This document shows positions 28,114-39,001 of a stretch of 64,000 bases of DNA, piece after piece (position 1 is the first letter of the stretch; the number at the start of each line of letters is the position of its first letter). The DNA is from Diplonema papillatum. Taxonomy: Eukaryota > Euglenozoa > Diplonemea > Diplonemida > Diplonemidae. The notes below the pieces were generated by a model, which did no database searches, was not told where the DNA came from, and saw only the letters and a list, made by a program, of their open reading frames with translations. The DNA lies in NCBI GenBank assembly GCA_030068145.1, contig JAPJBO010000151.1:186001-250000 (forward strand), read 5' to 3'. The position numbers and the translations under genes were made by a program.

Positions 28114-30184
28114 CGTGTGCTACCGGCGGCGCTGTCGGGCTGCTCTTTCGCGCCGGTGTCGAAGGTGGCGATGAAACGGCTGACGACGTCGGTGATGGGA
28201 CTGATCTGGGGTGGATCCAACCCGAAGCGCGCGAGGGAGATGGTCCTAAACTTTCAGGAGAAGGGCCACCTGACGGATCCCGGTACATGCCTAGCATATA
28301 GGGTGACGACAGCGTTTTACGCGGCGTGCGAGAGGTTGCCACGACTGCTGCCTCTGATGGAGAGCATCCGGGGAAGATACGCCGAGGGGGACCTACCCCT
28401 GGGGCCAGTTGGACTGGCGATGAGGAGCATGGAGGAGTGTGGACACGTATGGGGACCCGGGCCCCTGTCTCGCACGCTGAGGAATGGTGCAACATTTGAC
28501 CCGTTAACCTCGGCACCTTCGAAGAGGGGACATGAAGTTAGGGCGGACTTGAGGGCGAAGACGTGATCCCGACTGGTGGCGAGGCGGCCGGGATTTGAGG
28601 GCGTACAGAGAGCCGACCTGGAGCGGACGAACACCTTCTGGAGGAAGCGTAAATGTCCCGCGCACACCGCGAGGCTTATACGTGTGGAGGGGTGAACACG
28701 GCTGAGTTCACGTCGCGGATGAGGCAGGCCGGAGCTGAGCCGCAGGCGCCCAGCTGCAAGCACTGTGGAAGCGGCGACACCGAGGACGAGAAACACGTAT
28801 TCTGGGACTGCGGAGCGTACTCGCACATACGGCGACGAGAGGCACATGCCGAGCTGATGGCAGCCAACCGGGCCGACTGGCCCAGATGCACGCTGGAACA
28901 CGGAGTGGTAGTACCCGAGAATGCCCAATTCTCGAGGCGGCTCCAGGAGATGATGGCTGAAATCCTTGCGGAACGGGCTGGGCTCGAAGCACGTGGCTGG
29001 GTAGCCAGGAACCCCACGACCCCCTGGTCGAGAGCGGATGCGATGCCTGCCGAGAAATTTGACCACCCCTTTGCGCGGATTGCCCCGGCATGGACGTGGG
29101 AGCGGAACAAGACCTGGGGACTACCGACGTTTTATGCGTTGGTAGCGTGGCTGTCGGACATGCAATGGACCGAGAACGGGCAGGCGTCAATGCTGGAGCT
29201 TGCGATCGACTTTGAACTCTTCTCGGGCCTCAGCATGCCGCTGCACGGGAATGCGCCGAAGGGGGTGAGAGAACGGGGAAACGTCCTGCGCTGCATGATG
29301 AGCGCGTTGGACAAGCTGGCGGCACAGCAAGGGCTGGGAAGCTGCATGAGAGGGAGAGGGTGTGCCCGACGACGTCGCTGTCGTTCATGGGCATCACGGG
29401 GATATCGGGTGTACGGCCCAGGCCACGCTTTCGCGAGGCACACACGGGGACGATACTTGAGGAACAAGTGAAAGGAAGCGATGTAGGGACGCAGTGCCCG
29501 ACGTACCCTGACTGGACGATCGGGAGAGCGGCGAGGTGGGCCCTGCCTGCCCCACCACAACTGCACCCAGACCCCGTGCATATGCCGGGTGTCGGTATAG
29601 AGAAGGCACTCGTCACGTGCGCGACCCATCACAAAGGGAAGTGTGAGGCGTGCAGAGCACTCGTCCGAAGGGACGCTCCCACGGTAGAGATGTGCTGCCG
29701 GCACCATCACCACGCGAACGATGGGCAGCCGATCGCGGTGTGCACAGAGCACAGCACGACGAAGTGCGGCGAGTGCAAGACGGCGGCGGCGTGTTGCCGC
29801 AGCGGGCATCATGCCTGCCGCACGCATGGCAGAGGAACCTGCCAAGAGTGCAAAAGGCTGACGCAGAGGCGACCGGCGGCATGTTGCAGCCGCGGCCACC
29901 ACCAGTCCAACAAGCCGAACGTCCAGTCAACCCCCGGACGCAACAAGAAGAAGAGGCCCTCACCCACCCAGGTGGGCGTACAACAGGAAACACCAGTAGG
30001 AAAGCGAGCGGCGCGAGCGCCGCTCGCGGCAACGAACAAGGAGACGGCGACGACCGGACGGGCGACCAAGAGGCCGCCACCAACGCCAGGAACCAGCGAA
30101 CGACCAGCACTGAAGAAGAGGGTGCTCGGCACCCCGAAGGAAGGCCCGATCGCCGGCCGCAAGCGGAAGAAGACGCTCGCCTGA
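28114..30184 (+). pseudogene. Second retrotransposon ORF2 copy, truncated at both ends
   Basis: Matches ORF2 from 4730 to about 6806. At least three lesions: TGG to TGA at 28564-28566, a 10-base deletion near 28690, and a one-base deletion near 29352. The 5' edge is joined to a dispersed repeat, and the 3' edge diverges at about 30176, before the ORF2 end, so both ends are missing. The CCHC knuckle and the threefold Cys/His module are present. Divergence from copy 1 is high (about 12-18 percent) before 28935 and about 2 percent after it. Confidence 0.9.
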
Positions 30185-30713
30185 TTTTTATTGTCGTTGT
30201 GAACAACCGAAAGAAGCTGCTTCCACAAATAGTACACCGGCTACGCGATTCACCTTGCTGTGCGGTAGACCCGACGAGTAGAAACCAGAACCTGCTGGTG
30301 TCCCACCCGACGAAAGCTTTGAGCAGTTGATCGGTGGGCTCAATGGTCGTTAGCACGTCCCGAAACGACAAAGAAGCGTGACTTCCAGGCATTCGAAATG
30401 CCCGGACAAAGCACCACGACGTGTTGACTGGCACACAACGCGCGCGCCACAGGTACAAGACTGGTTTTCCGTGGCGGCGTGAAAGAGGAAGCGCGCAATG
30501 GGAGAGTGCCTCCAACACTAGAAAGCGGAGCACATAGCAGTGAGCAACGACACTATTTGTGGAATGTGCGCAACACAAAGCCTTGCATGCAAACAGTTCA
30601 CAGGCGGACAAAGCCAGCACCTGTTGCACATTCATGTTGGGAAGCTCGGCAAGAATCGTGGGTTTTAGGGAACGCACTACTGTAAATGCACAGTGTGTCC
30701 GGTGCGATGCCAA
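30185..30713 (-). CDS. Unassigned minus-strand ORF
   Basis: Open from 30713 leftward into the retrotransposon. Part outside the repeat reads ALPLSRRHGKPVLYLWRARC and TTIEPTDQLLKAFVGWDTSR. Composition is protein-like, but no family is recognised and the end is an overlap artefact. Confidence 0.2.
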
Positions 30714-31035
30714 GGCGATAGGAGCGCCATGAACGACAAGCCGAATCTACGGACCAGAGTTTGAATGTGGTCGGAAGCCCGCATTATTCCAGTGTCTGAG
30801 ACCTGTCACGACATGTCTCTGACCTCACCGTGTAGGGATAGCACTGTCGTTTGCACTAAGTTTGCTAAGCCATACACGCTCAGGGACTTTCCCAAGAAAC
30901 CAACCAAAATCCTCGCAACTCGGCCTGTCTCGCGAAAACTGGGGTTGCCCAGGTGGTTTGTGGTGTCTGGACACCGGTGGTCACGGTAGTGCCGTGGAAC
31001 CCCTCGAAAACTCTCAAAACACCCAGGACTGGTAT
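30714..31035. other. Spacer before the satellite
   Basis: Contains a GT-rich CACCGGTGGTCACGG segment. No gene recognised. Confidence 0.3.
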
Positions 31036-31965
31036 GACTTAGTGGTCTTCGGGCCTGCCCCGGTTGCTGCGCGTGATTTCTGATAGACTTAGTGGTTCTT
31101 CGCGGCCTGCTATCAGTTACCCCGCCTTCTTTTTTCAAGCTTCCGGGTATGACTTAGTGGTCTTCAGGCCTGCCCCGGTTGCTGCGCGTGATCTCTGATA
31201 GACTTAGTGGTTCTTCGCGGCCTGCTATCAGTTCTCCCGCCTTCTTTTTTCAAGCTTCTGGGTATGACTTAGTGGTCTTCGGGCCTGCCCCGGTTGCTGC
31301 GCGTGATTTCTGATAGACTTAGTGGTTCTGCGCGGCCTGCTATCAGTCCTCCCGCCTTCTTTTTTCAAGCTTCTGGGTAAGACTTCGTGGTCTTCGGGCC
31401 TGCCCCGGTTGCTGCGCGTGATTTCTGATGGGCTTAGCGTGCTATCAGTTGCCCGCCTCTTTTCATGCTTCTGGTTGACTTAGTAGTCTTCTGGCCTGCC
31501 CCGGTTGCAGCGCGTGACTTCTGATAGACCTAGCGTGCTATTAGTTACCCGCCACTTTTTCAAGCTTCCGGTTGACTTAGTGGTCTTCTGGCCTGCCCCT
31601 TGCCGCGCGTGACTTCTGATAGATATATCAGTTACCCGCCTCTTTTCAAGCTTCTGTTGACTTAGTGGTCTTCTGGCCCGGTTGCTGCGCGTGAATTCTG
31701 ATATACGTTACCCGCCTCCTTTTCAAGCTTCTGGTTGACTTAGTACTCTTCTGGCCTGCCCCGGTTGCAGCGCGTGACTTCTGATAGACCTAGCGTGCTA
31801 TCGGTTACCCGCCTCTTTTTTCAAGCTTCCGGTTGACTTAGTGGTCTTCGGCCTGCCCCGGTGGCCGCGCGTGACCTCTGATAGACTTATTGGGGTTTCG
31901 GGCCTGCTATCAGTTACCCCGCCTCTGAAGCTTCCGGGTTTGACTTAGTGGTCTTCGGGCCACGA
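31036..31965 (+). repeat. Satellite of about 75-120 bp units
   Basis: About nine to ten copies of GACTTAGTGGTCTTCGGGCC ... GGTTGCTGCGCGTGA ... TCTGATAGAC ... CTATCAGTTACCCGCC ... TTTTCAAGCTTC. The first four are about 112-118 bp and nearly identical; later ones are shortened to 75-100 bp and more diverged. Confidence 0.9.
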
Positions 31966-32194
31966 CAGACGCAGGCCCAGCAGAGGTCCCGGGAGCCGGA
32001 GCCCGCGCGCGTCAGCACAAGGATGAAGCGCAAAGAGGAGCGGGCCCAACGACCGACTCGCTGGCGGGTTTCCCCGTGTTTAATGTTTAGGTTCGTCATC
32101 ACACCATCAACGCGGGAGGGGCTCGCCTCGTCCGCGCATCAACACGCACGCCAACTCGTCTCTCATCTCCTGCTCAACAGTCCGGACACTGCGT
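31966..32194 (+). other. Arg-rich coding-like segment
   Basis: A frame opening inside the last satellite unit reads RQTQAQQRSREPEPARVST and MKRKEERAQRPTRW, then loses character. Possibly a decayed retroelement basic domain. Confidence 0.2.
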
Positions 32195-32640
32195 TGTTGC
32201 AGCGCCGGTTTTGTCGGCCCTGATCGGCCGTGGTAAGTTCCAGCTCCAGGCTGAGGAGGTATGAGTTCGCCGAACGCGCCTTCGACGCCGTACTAGTGGC
32301 GAGGGACATGCCCAGATCACGACGAAATGACGGCGGCGATGACTGCGCAACGACACCGGTTCAGAGGCCCAGCGCATGCGCGTGGAATTTTTGACGCTGG
32401 CAAGAGCGGTCCAATGTATCATCGCCATCCATCAACGCTGCGTTGATGCAGCGCCGACCTTGTCGGCTCCCGGTGGCAAGTTGCAGCCAGGACTGAGGAG
32501 GTATGTTTCGCCGAGCGCGCCTTTGACACGACGCCGTACTAGCAGATCACGACGGAATGACCGCGGCGATTCGTGTGCAACAACACCAGCTCATGTAGCC
32601 CAGCGCATGCGCGTGGATTTCTTGACTGGCTGGAAAGAGA
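32195..32640 (+). repeat. Tandem duplication of about 200 bp
   Basis: 32195-32395 and 32440-32640 share TGCAGCGCCG, GACTGAGGAGGTATG, GACGCCGTACTAG, AGATCACGACG and CCCAGCGCATGCGCGTGGA in order, with about 75-80 percent identity. Confidence 0.7.
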
Positions 32641-33608
32641 GGTCCTCGCAACTTCCGCCGCATGGGGCTGGACCGTGCGTGCGACGTGGACCTCCCGTAC
32701 GAGATGCTGCGGGACCTGGGTATTTGGGGCGCTGGCACCCTGCTGCATCCTCAGGACGGGCTGGCCGGTGTCGGAGTTAGTTGAGTACGTCATCCACTCG
32801 CCTGGCCCGCCCGGTCAGCCCGAGATCACCAAAGAAGAGCTGCTGCACCGCAACCCGACGCCCTGGCAAGGTCGAGGCAGGCCATCCGTGCTGACTTCCC
32901 GGCGAACAAGACCATTAGGGGCTCGGTCCGAAAGGGGCTGGTGACAGGTTCCATGATCGACCTCCCGAGTCTACCGGCGAACACGGCTACCTGAGGAAGT
33001 TCATGATCCGCCAGGTGAAGTCCGGTGAGCATGTTCCCCTTAGAGCAGAGCGCGCCTGCGACGACGGCGGAATCCTAATACACCAGTCGTTCGAAGAGGC
33101 CGCGGCGGCGCGGCGCACTACAACGCATTCGTGAAGGTCATGGCAAAGGTCGCGGGCAGGGGCCTGAAGCCTCCCTGGCGGTAAAGCTGAGCTTTGCGAC
33201 GTCGGCGCTCTTCGGCAGGATGGGCCGGTTCCAGCTGCAACCCGTCTCTGTGGTTCGGTGACGAAGACGAGTCTACGTCTCGGCGCGTGGGGACAACGAT
33301 GTCGTCCCCGGGCAACGCGTGCTCGACAGGATCCCGGGAGTAACATCGCGGCCCTGCTCACGCAGGCTCCAACACGCTTGGGCGGGACTCCCCATCCGGG
33401 GCATCCTGCAGAATGGGGGAAGTCGACCAGCGTGTTGTTGACGCAGCAATAGCGAAGTGCGCTAGGGTCGACCGCTGACTAGTCCTGGCAGCGCTTCCGT
33501 CCCTTGATGTCGCGAAGGAGACGGTTGGCGAGGCTAGCTCCCGTTCGGTGCTTCCTCCCGCCCTCCTTTTCGGGCGCTGCGCCAAGGTCCATTGGGATAA
33601 GAGCCATT
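32641..33608 (+). pseudogene. Decayed coding segments, unassigned
   Basis: Successive plus-strand frames carry protein-like pieces with stops between them: VDLPYEMLRDLGIWGAGTLL, VKLSFATSALFGRMGRFQLQ, RRVYVSARGDNDVVPG and QRVVDAAIAKCARVDR. Likely an old retroelement or gene fragment. No family recognised. Confidence 0.25.
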
Positions 33609-33934
33609 GGGACAATCCAATAGACACGTGAGCTGAATGGCGCGGTCGGCCAGCAAACGCAAGCTTGCTCGCCGCCAGCTGAGCTCCGTCTGTTAGACTC
33701 ACAGCCACGGTTGCGCACCTGCCGCCTCCGTCGCTTAGTCAGTCCCGCACAGGCCGCCCCTGCTAGCAGCGGCTGCGCCGTCGGCTCTGTCCCACAGCTT
33801 TAGCAGGCCAGCTAAGGACCGTAACCAGTAACCACGTATTCTGTTTGGGCGAATGCGGCATTAAATGTACGTTAAATGCGCGGGACGAGTGGAAGCAACG
33901 GCTCTGAGCGACCCCTCGAAGGAGCGGACTTTAA
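33609..33934. repeat. 320-bp repeat, copy 1
   Basis: GGGACAATCCAATAGACACG to GAAGGAGCGGACTTTAA. Nearly identical in 34945-35270 and 37687-38005. The minus strand begins an ORF (MRNRGCESNRRSS) in each copy. Confidence 0.9.
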
Positions 33935-34051
33935 TGGGAATTTAGTGCCAGCTAATTTCGTGCAAAGCGCCGGCAGAGAACGAAATCCACCGAACAGGAC
34001 ACGAATTTTCTTCCCACCCGCCCGCCCCAGAAAATAGACTGTGTAGCTCAC

Positions 34052-34450
34052 TTGGAGAGTTCCTTCTCGGCGCTCCCTCCAACCACCGAGGGAGCGAGAT
34101 ATGCACCTCGCTCCCTCCGTGCGCGATGTAGATACCCCGCGAACGTCAGCCTCCGAGCTGTCGTCGGAGACGGCGGACGTCTTTGCTCTCGTACCACACC
34201 TGTAGTCACGGTGCTTGACTTGACCTGTACGTCCTCTTGGCCTTTTTCTGGTCGTGGCTCGGTACAGGTAGTTTGGCCGAGTTTGGGCGGTAGGCGCGTA
34301 GTCGTGTCGGGCCCTGCGCTCCTGGGGGCCTCCAGCAGCGATAAGAACAGTGAAGGGTGTCCAAGACACAGGGCAGGTGATCCAGATGCCTACATTGAGG
34401 GGATCGATCCGGCCCCCGCCCCGTTGCATGAGTGGCAGCGTTCTGCCTAA
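34052..34450 (+). other. Non-coding or decayed segment between repeat copies
   Basis: A 132-codon frame exists but lacks protein character. A short hairpin motif GGCAGCGTTCTGCCTAAACA at 34434 recurs at 40720 and 54851. Confidence 0.3.
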
Positions 34451-34737
34451 ACATTGAACTAAGAGTTTCCCCCCTGCGCCGCCCGGAGGCTCCCGAAGGT
34501 GTTCCGGGCGAGGTCAGGCACCGTCCGGTCGTGGTCTTCGCTGCCGAAAGGTGTGGCCGGCGCCTGCTTTGCCCGTGTGTCACGTATACTTCTTTCAGGG
34601 AGGCCCTTGACACTGCGGAGAAGCCAGGGGTCCTGTCGTGGCTCAACGGAAGCCGCTCCTCGGCGAGAAGAGTGGCCTTCGTCAGCCGCGCCAGGATAGG
34701 GGCTGCTGTTTCCTCCTCAAGGCGGATCCCGAGTTAG
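34451..34737 (+). other. Protein-like fragment
   Basis: A frame read through CPCVTYTSFREALDTAEKPG and SARRVAFVSRARIG ends in a TAG at 34735. Possibly part of the decayed retroelement set. Unassigned. Confidence 0.25.
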
Positions 34738-34944
34738 GTGCCGTTGGTCCGCGGACAGCATGAACACGACAAGGTCCTCAGGACCAGGGCTGTCTCGAGG
34801 CGGTTCGTTTTTCTCTCTCTAGCCCACATGCACACTGCGAGGTTGAAAGCGGGCTGACCGGTCTGCCACTCTGCGGTGCTCGGAGGTTTCCGTGGGAGCC
34901 TAGATGAGGTTGCGGTCCCTGGCTTGCTAGGGCCGACTCGGCGA

Positions 34945-35270
34945 GGGACAATCCAATAGACACGTGAGCTGAATGGCGCGGTCGGCCAGCAAACGCAAGC
35001 TTGCTCGCTGCCAGCTGAGCTCCGTCTGTTAGACTCACAGCCACGGTTGCGCACCTGCCGCCTCCGTCGCTTAGTCAGTCCCGCACAGGCCGCCCCTGCT
35101 AGCAGCGGCTGCGCCGTCGGCTCTGTCCCACAGCTTTAGCAGGCCAGCTAACGACCGTAACCAGTAACCACGTATTCTGTTTGGGCGAATGCGGCATTAA
35201 ATGTACGTTAAATGCGCGGGACGAGTGGAAGCAACGGCTCCGAGCGACCCCTCGAAGGAGCGGAATTTAA
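34945..35270. repeat. 320-bp repeat, copy 2
   Basis: Over 97 percent identical by eye to copy 1. Left of it, 34760-34944 is shared with 37388-37686 (AAGGTCCTCAGGACCAGGGC, CACTGCGAGGTT), so the family is longer than the core. Confidence 0.9.
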
Positions 35271-35700
35271 CGCCCTGTCAAAAAACACTATCAGCCCAAT
35301 AAGTCCCTTTAGCACACAACTACGTAATAGAAGACACAGATAACAATCAGACTGCCGCCAAGGCAACAACTACCAGGACACTAGACCGATACGGGCTACA
35401 TGGCAACCCCTGCTAAACAAGTATGCTTCTTCCCCATCGCCAACCCGGAAACAGCCAAACCGGCCCGGAAAGTCCGCACCGCGAAAAAAGCGAGCGGGAA
35501 TTGAACTTGACACATCCTCATCATCGTTGACTCTCCCGACGGACGACGTCATAAAGTACGCTAGCCCGTGAACAGTGCTCGCCTGCCTTGATGGCACTTG
35601 CACCTTAAAGAACTCAATGCTTGACAAGTATGCACGTGGGGGGCCCGAGATCGCTTTCATCGCGAACGTGAACTCGGTGTCGGTCACAAGAGCCATGGAC
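35271..35700 (+). other. Spacer with a dispersed motif
   Basis: 35565-35640 resembles 54180-54245 (GAACAGTGCTCGC ... TGGCACTTGCAC ... CTCAATGCT). No gene recognised. Confidence 0.4.
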
Positions 35701-35704
35701 TTGG

Positions 35705-35870
35705 CAAAGCACATAGGAAAAAGAGCGCGCGCTAAAGTAAGTCGAATAGTCGGCAATAGGCAGCAAAGATATACACACAAACATACTATACCTTAAAGGA
35801 ACCTTTATGACTACGGTCACCCGGAGACTATAAAACCCCGGATCCCTAAGCGAACTTGCACTCTAAAAAT
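35705..35870 (+). repeat. Dispersed GGCAATAGGCAACAAAGATA family, copy 2
   Basis: Closest relative of 25795-26020, ending AACTTGCACTCTAAAAATA. Confidence 0.75.
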
Positions 35871-36339
35871 AGACCCAGGGACCATCCAGTATGTGCGTGG
35901 TTCGTGGGTCCTTACAAGATGCAGGCACCGGGCGTGGAAACCGCACCAGGTTATCGATCCCTGGCTGGTGACATTTCTTGGCTGGTCCACCGTGACTCCA
36001 CGTGGCAGACTTTGTCGAATCCTTGCTCGCGATCAGCTCCGATACGAGAAATAGACCCGGAAATGAAAAGGATTGTTTGTGGTGCGTCGGGTTTTCCTCC
36101 AGGCCCTACGATACAAGTCTACCAGCATTGTTAGCAGAGGGCCTGGCTTGCTGCCAGAGTGCAGCAAGCCAGGCCCAAGTCCAGTCCTACTGTGCAGTAG
36201 TCTTCAGGGGGGAAGCCCGATGAAGGGGGGGGGGGTAGCACGGTGTGCACCTCATGCTGATCATCTACCTGAAGAATCCCCAAAAAACTGTGGAAAACGG
36301 CACAAAATCCGAGAAAATCCTCGGAATAGTGACATTTCC

Positions 36340-36434
36340 GTTGAAAATGGTCAGTCAGCTATTTTAGCTATTTTAGCGATTTTCAGCTATAGCTAGCTAG
36401 CTATAGCTAGCTATCAGCTAGCTATAGCTAAGTC
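36340..36434. repeat. TAGC-rich simple repeat
   Basis: Runs of AGCTATTTT and then AGCTAGCTATAGCTA, followed by TCTCACACTGCC. A similar AGCTAC/TAGC array at 38005-38097 is followed by CCTCACACTGCGG. Confidence 0.7.
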
Positions 36435-37234
36435 TCACACTGCCAGGGGGGCCCTTATCGGCGAGCCCGGGCTCACCAGGTCCAGTAGGTGCTGCGCCGA
36501 CAGCCCCGACGGTCCTGGCGCCGTCCCTCGGGGGAGCGCCCTCAGCGTCTTGATGACGATCCCCCAAGAGACGTTGCGTTCGCCTGTGGTGGTATTGGGG
36601 GGAGGGGGGGTTCTGGTGCCTGTGGGTGTTTTTCTCACATGACCCCAATTGTCTCCTCGTTCACTGGGGCCACCTTCGCCGCTGAGAGCGCGGCCACTGC
36701 CTTCCCGAACCATCGGGCCTTCGTCTTGCGGATGACCTGCTGGACGGTCTTCGCATCCAGCCGCTGGGTCGGCTGCCTGGCCTGCCGCCAGGGCTCGGCG
36801 TCGGTGGTTGTTGGCCGGTGGTGCCGCCCGGGCCGCGTCCGGGCGGTACGCCCGCGACAGGGGGCACATGTTCCTGTGCCTGCCCTGTACTCCCGGCAGG
36901 CGCCCGCAGAGGCAGATCGGCGGCGGGGCTGGGGCCGGTGGGGGGGGGCGCGGCGGGCCCCGGGTGCACCCATCCACGGTGAGGTCGTCCCCACCGCGCC
37001 CCAGCGATCTCGTCGCGGACCTGTGAGTGTGTCCCCCCTTCCCCTTCCTGTCGGGTGTTCTTTCTGGGGGTCCGCTCTCGCCGCCGAGCGGCCGAGCCCG
37101 CTCAGTCGCCTGAGGTCTTTGGCCGCTTGGCGGGGTTCTCGGCGCCAGGGCCCGGCCCCTGGGCCTCCCCCATGGGAGCATCTCTCCGGGTCCTTGCGCT
37201 CCGGGGGGGTCGGCCTCTGCCGCTGCGACCCCAT
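36435..37234 (-). pseudogene. N-terminal RT-region remnant of a non-LTR element
   Basis: Minus strand, three frames: CREYRAGTGTCAPCRGR; LDAKTVQQVIRKTKARWFGK; then KTLRALPRGTAPGPSGLSA followed by QHLLDL. The phrase SFP-x-GTAPGPSGL-x-x-QHL stands just before RT motif 1 in a family of non-LTR-like elements common in protists. The frame stops at 36435, so the catalytic core is missing. The ORF frame is open upstream to 37796 through repeat copy 3. Confidence 0.5.
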
Positions 37235-37256
37235 GAGGACGTCGCAGCCTGGGGGT

Positions 37257-37552
37257 CCGGGGGTTTCTTTTTGAGGGCGACCTCAAAACTCTCCTTCCCT
37301 CGCGCGTCATCTGCGCCTTCTGGGCCTCGTACTCCTGGATGGACCAAAAGATGGGCGGTCCGCGGACAGCGTGGTCACCTACTACGGGAACAAGGTCCTC
37401 AGGACCAGGGCTGATTTCACCCCAGTGAGGTTGCATTCCGAAGCTCGTCAAAAGAGTCCCAATACGACGGCTACTGGGACGCCATGGGCCGCGTTCTTGA
37501 GAAGTGCGGTACTGTCGTGAACGAGAGGCGTCATGGAGCCTCACGTTTGTAG
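37257..37552 (+). other. Short protein-like plus-strand segment
   Basis: A frame near 37350-37510 reads SADSVVTYYGNKVLRTRADF followed by TPVRLHSEARQKS, with a stop near 37519. Unassigned; it overlaps the longer form of the 320-bp repeat family. Confidence 0.25.
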
Positions 37553-37686
37553 GCGGATCATTTTTCTCTCTAGCCCACATGTACACTGCGAGGTTCAAAG
37601 CGGGCTGACCGGTGAGTAGGTCTGCCGCTCTGCAATGCTCGGACGATGAGGTTGCGGTCCCTGGCTTGCTAAGACCGACTCGGCGA

Positions 37687-38005
37687 GGGACAATCCAATA
37701 GACACGTGAGCTGAATGGCGCGGTCGGCCAGCAAACGCAAACTTGCTCGCCGCCAGCTGAGCTCCGTCTGTTAGACTCACAGCCACGGTTGCGCACCTGC
37801 CGCCTCCGTCGCTTAGTCAGTCCCGCACAGGCCGCCCCTGCTAGCAGCGGCTGCGCCGTCGGCTTTGTCCCACAGCTTTAGCAGGCCACCTATGGACCGT
37901 AACCGCGTATTCTGTTTGGGCGAACGCGGCATTTAATGTACGTTAAATGCGCGGGACGAGTGGGAGCAACGGCTCCGAGTGACTCCTCGAAGGAGCGGAA
38001 TTTAA
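37687..38005. repeat. 320-bp repeat, copy 3
   Basis: As copies 1 and 2, with a short deletion near 37900 (a CAGTAACCA stretch is missing). Confidence 0.9.
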
Positions 38006-38097
38006 AGGCTACAAAAGGCTACAAAAAGCTACAGGAGCTACAGTAGCTAAAAACTGTAGCAGCTATAGCTGCTACAAAAGGCTACTGTAGCTAAACC
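38006..38097. repeat. GGCTACAAAA / AGCTAC simple repeat
   Basis: Imperfect array including the palindrome GTAGCAGCTATAGCTGCTAC. Confidence 0.7.
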
Positions 38098-38342
38098 TCA
38101 CACTGCGGTCCGGTGGTCACTTTTGTCAAGTTGTCAGTTGGTTATGTGAACCACTGGCGGGGGGGTGTTGGTCACGCGAAGCGCGAAAGTTTCTTTTTCA
38201 GAATTAGCAAAAGCAGCAAACCAGCAACATTTCAAAAGTGCCCCTTTCAAGCTACTCCCTGCCCTCAGCTACAATTCGCGGGGAAAAAATCCGCGATAGT
38301 AAAAACCCTCAACGCAGACCAAAAGAAAGGGGACACAGGAAG

Positions 38343-39001
38343 ATGCTGGGCTCTGGGCATTCTGGGAACGTGCCCATGGCATGGACTCCCGGCGGGGGCG
38401 GCAAGAAGGAGAAGGGCATGCTCTCAAGCCGGTGCCCAAACACGCCAGCCAGTGGCGGCAAAGTCGCTAGGGGAACCCCAGGAGCTGGCTCAACGAGGCG
38501 AAGAGGACACACGCCGGCCACGCCTTTGACGGGCGGCTCCGTAGACGTCTTTGTGGACGACTACCGTGGAACGAATGGCCATCCCCTGGACGCAAACGAA
38601 CGGGCCTTGGAAGCAGCAAGACGAGCAGCCTCTGAGTACATAGCAGACATCGAGTATCACGGCGTCCCGTACGTGGGTATGGCAAGGCTTCCCCTTTTGG
38701 CGTTACTTGTGGGTTGCTTGGTGTTTTGAAGTCTCCGTTTATCCGTAGAGGTTGAGCTGGAATGGAGACGACCTTCCCGTTTTTTTCCCACCCAAGGTGG
38801 TCTCTCAGGATTTGGCCTGACTTAACCGTCCATCGCTGCAGGGATGAGACCTATGATCCATTGAAAACTATGCATGTAGAAGATCCGTTATGCGTTATAA
38901 GTCTCAGCAATTCCACGGCAGGCATGGCTTCCGCTGGAACACAACCGAAATCTTGTTCTCAAAATTTTGGAACACCACCTATCACGTCGATCGAACACTA
39001 A
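38343..39001 (+). CDS. Hypothetical protein, two-exon model
   Basis: Exon 1 from the ATG at 38343: a Gly/Lys/Ser-rich N-terminus (MLGSGHSGNVPMAWTPGGGG), then VDVFVDDYRGTNGHPLDANE and a helix ALEAARRAASEYIADIEYHG. A donor lies at 38673 (TAC|GTGGGT). Exon 2 near 38843-39001 reads DETYDPLKTMHVEDPLCVIS and ends TSIEH. The exact acceptor is uncertain: AG at 38848 keeps phase, CAG at 38841 does not. No family recognised. The helical segment looks conserved rather than repetitive. Confidence 0.4.

Noticed and set aside
36435..37796. 453-codon minus-strand ORF as one intact protein
   Set aside because: RT-like pieces lie in three different frames, and the N-terminal part is a dispersed repeat.
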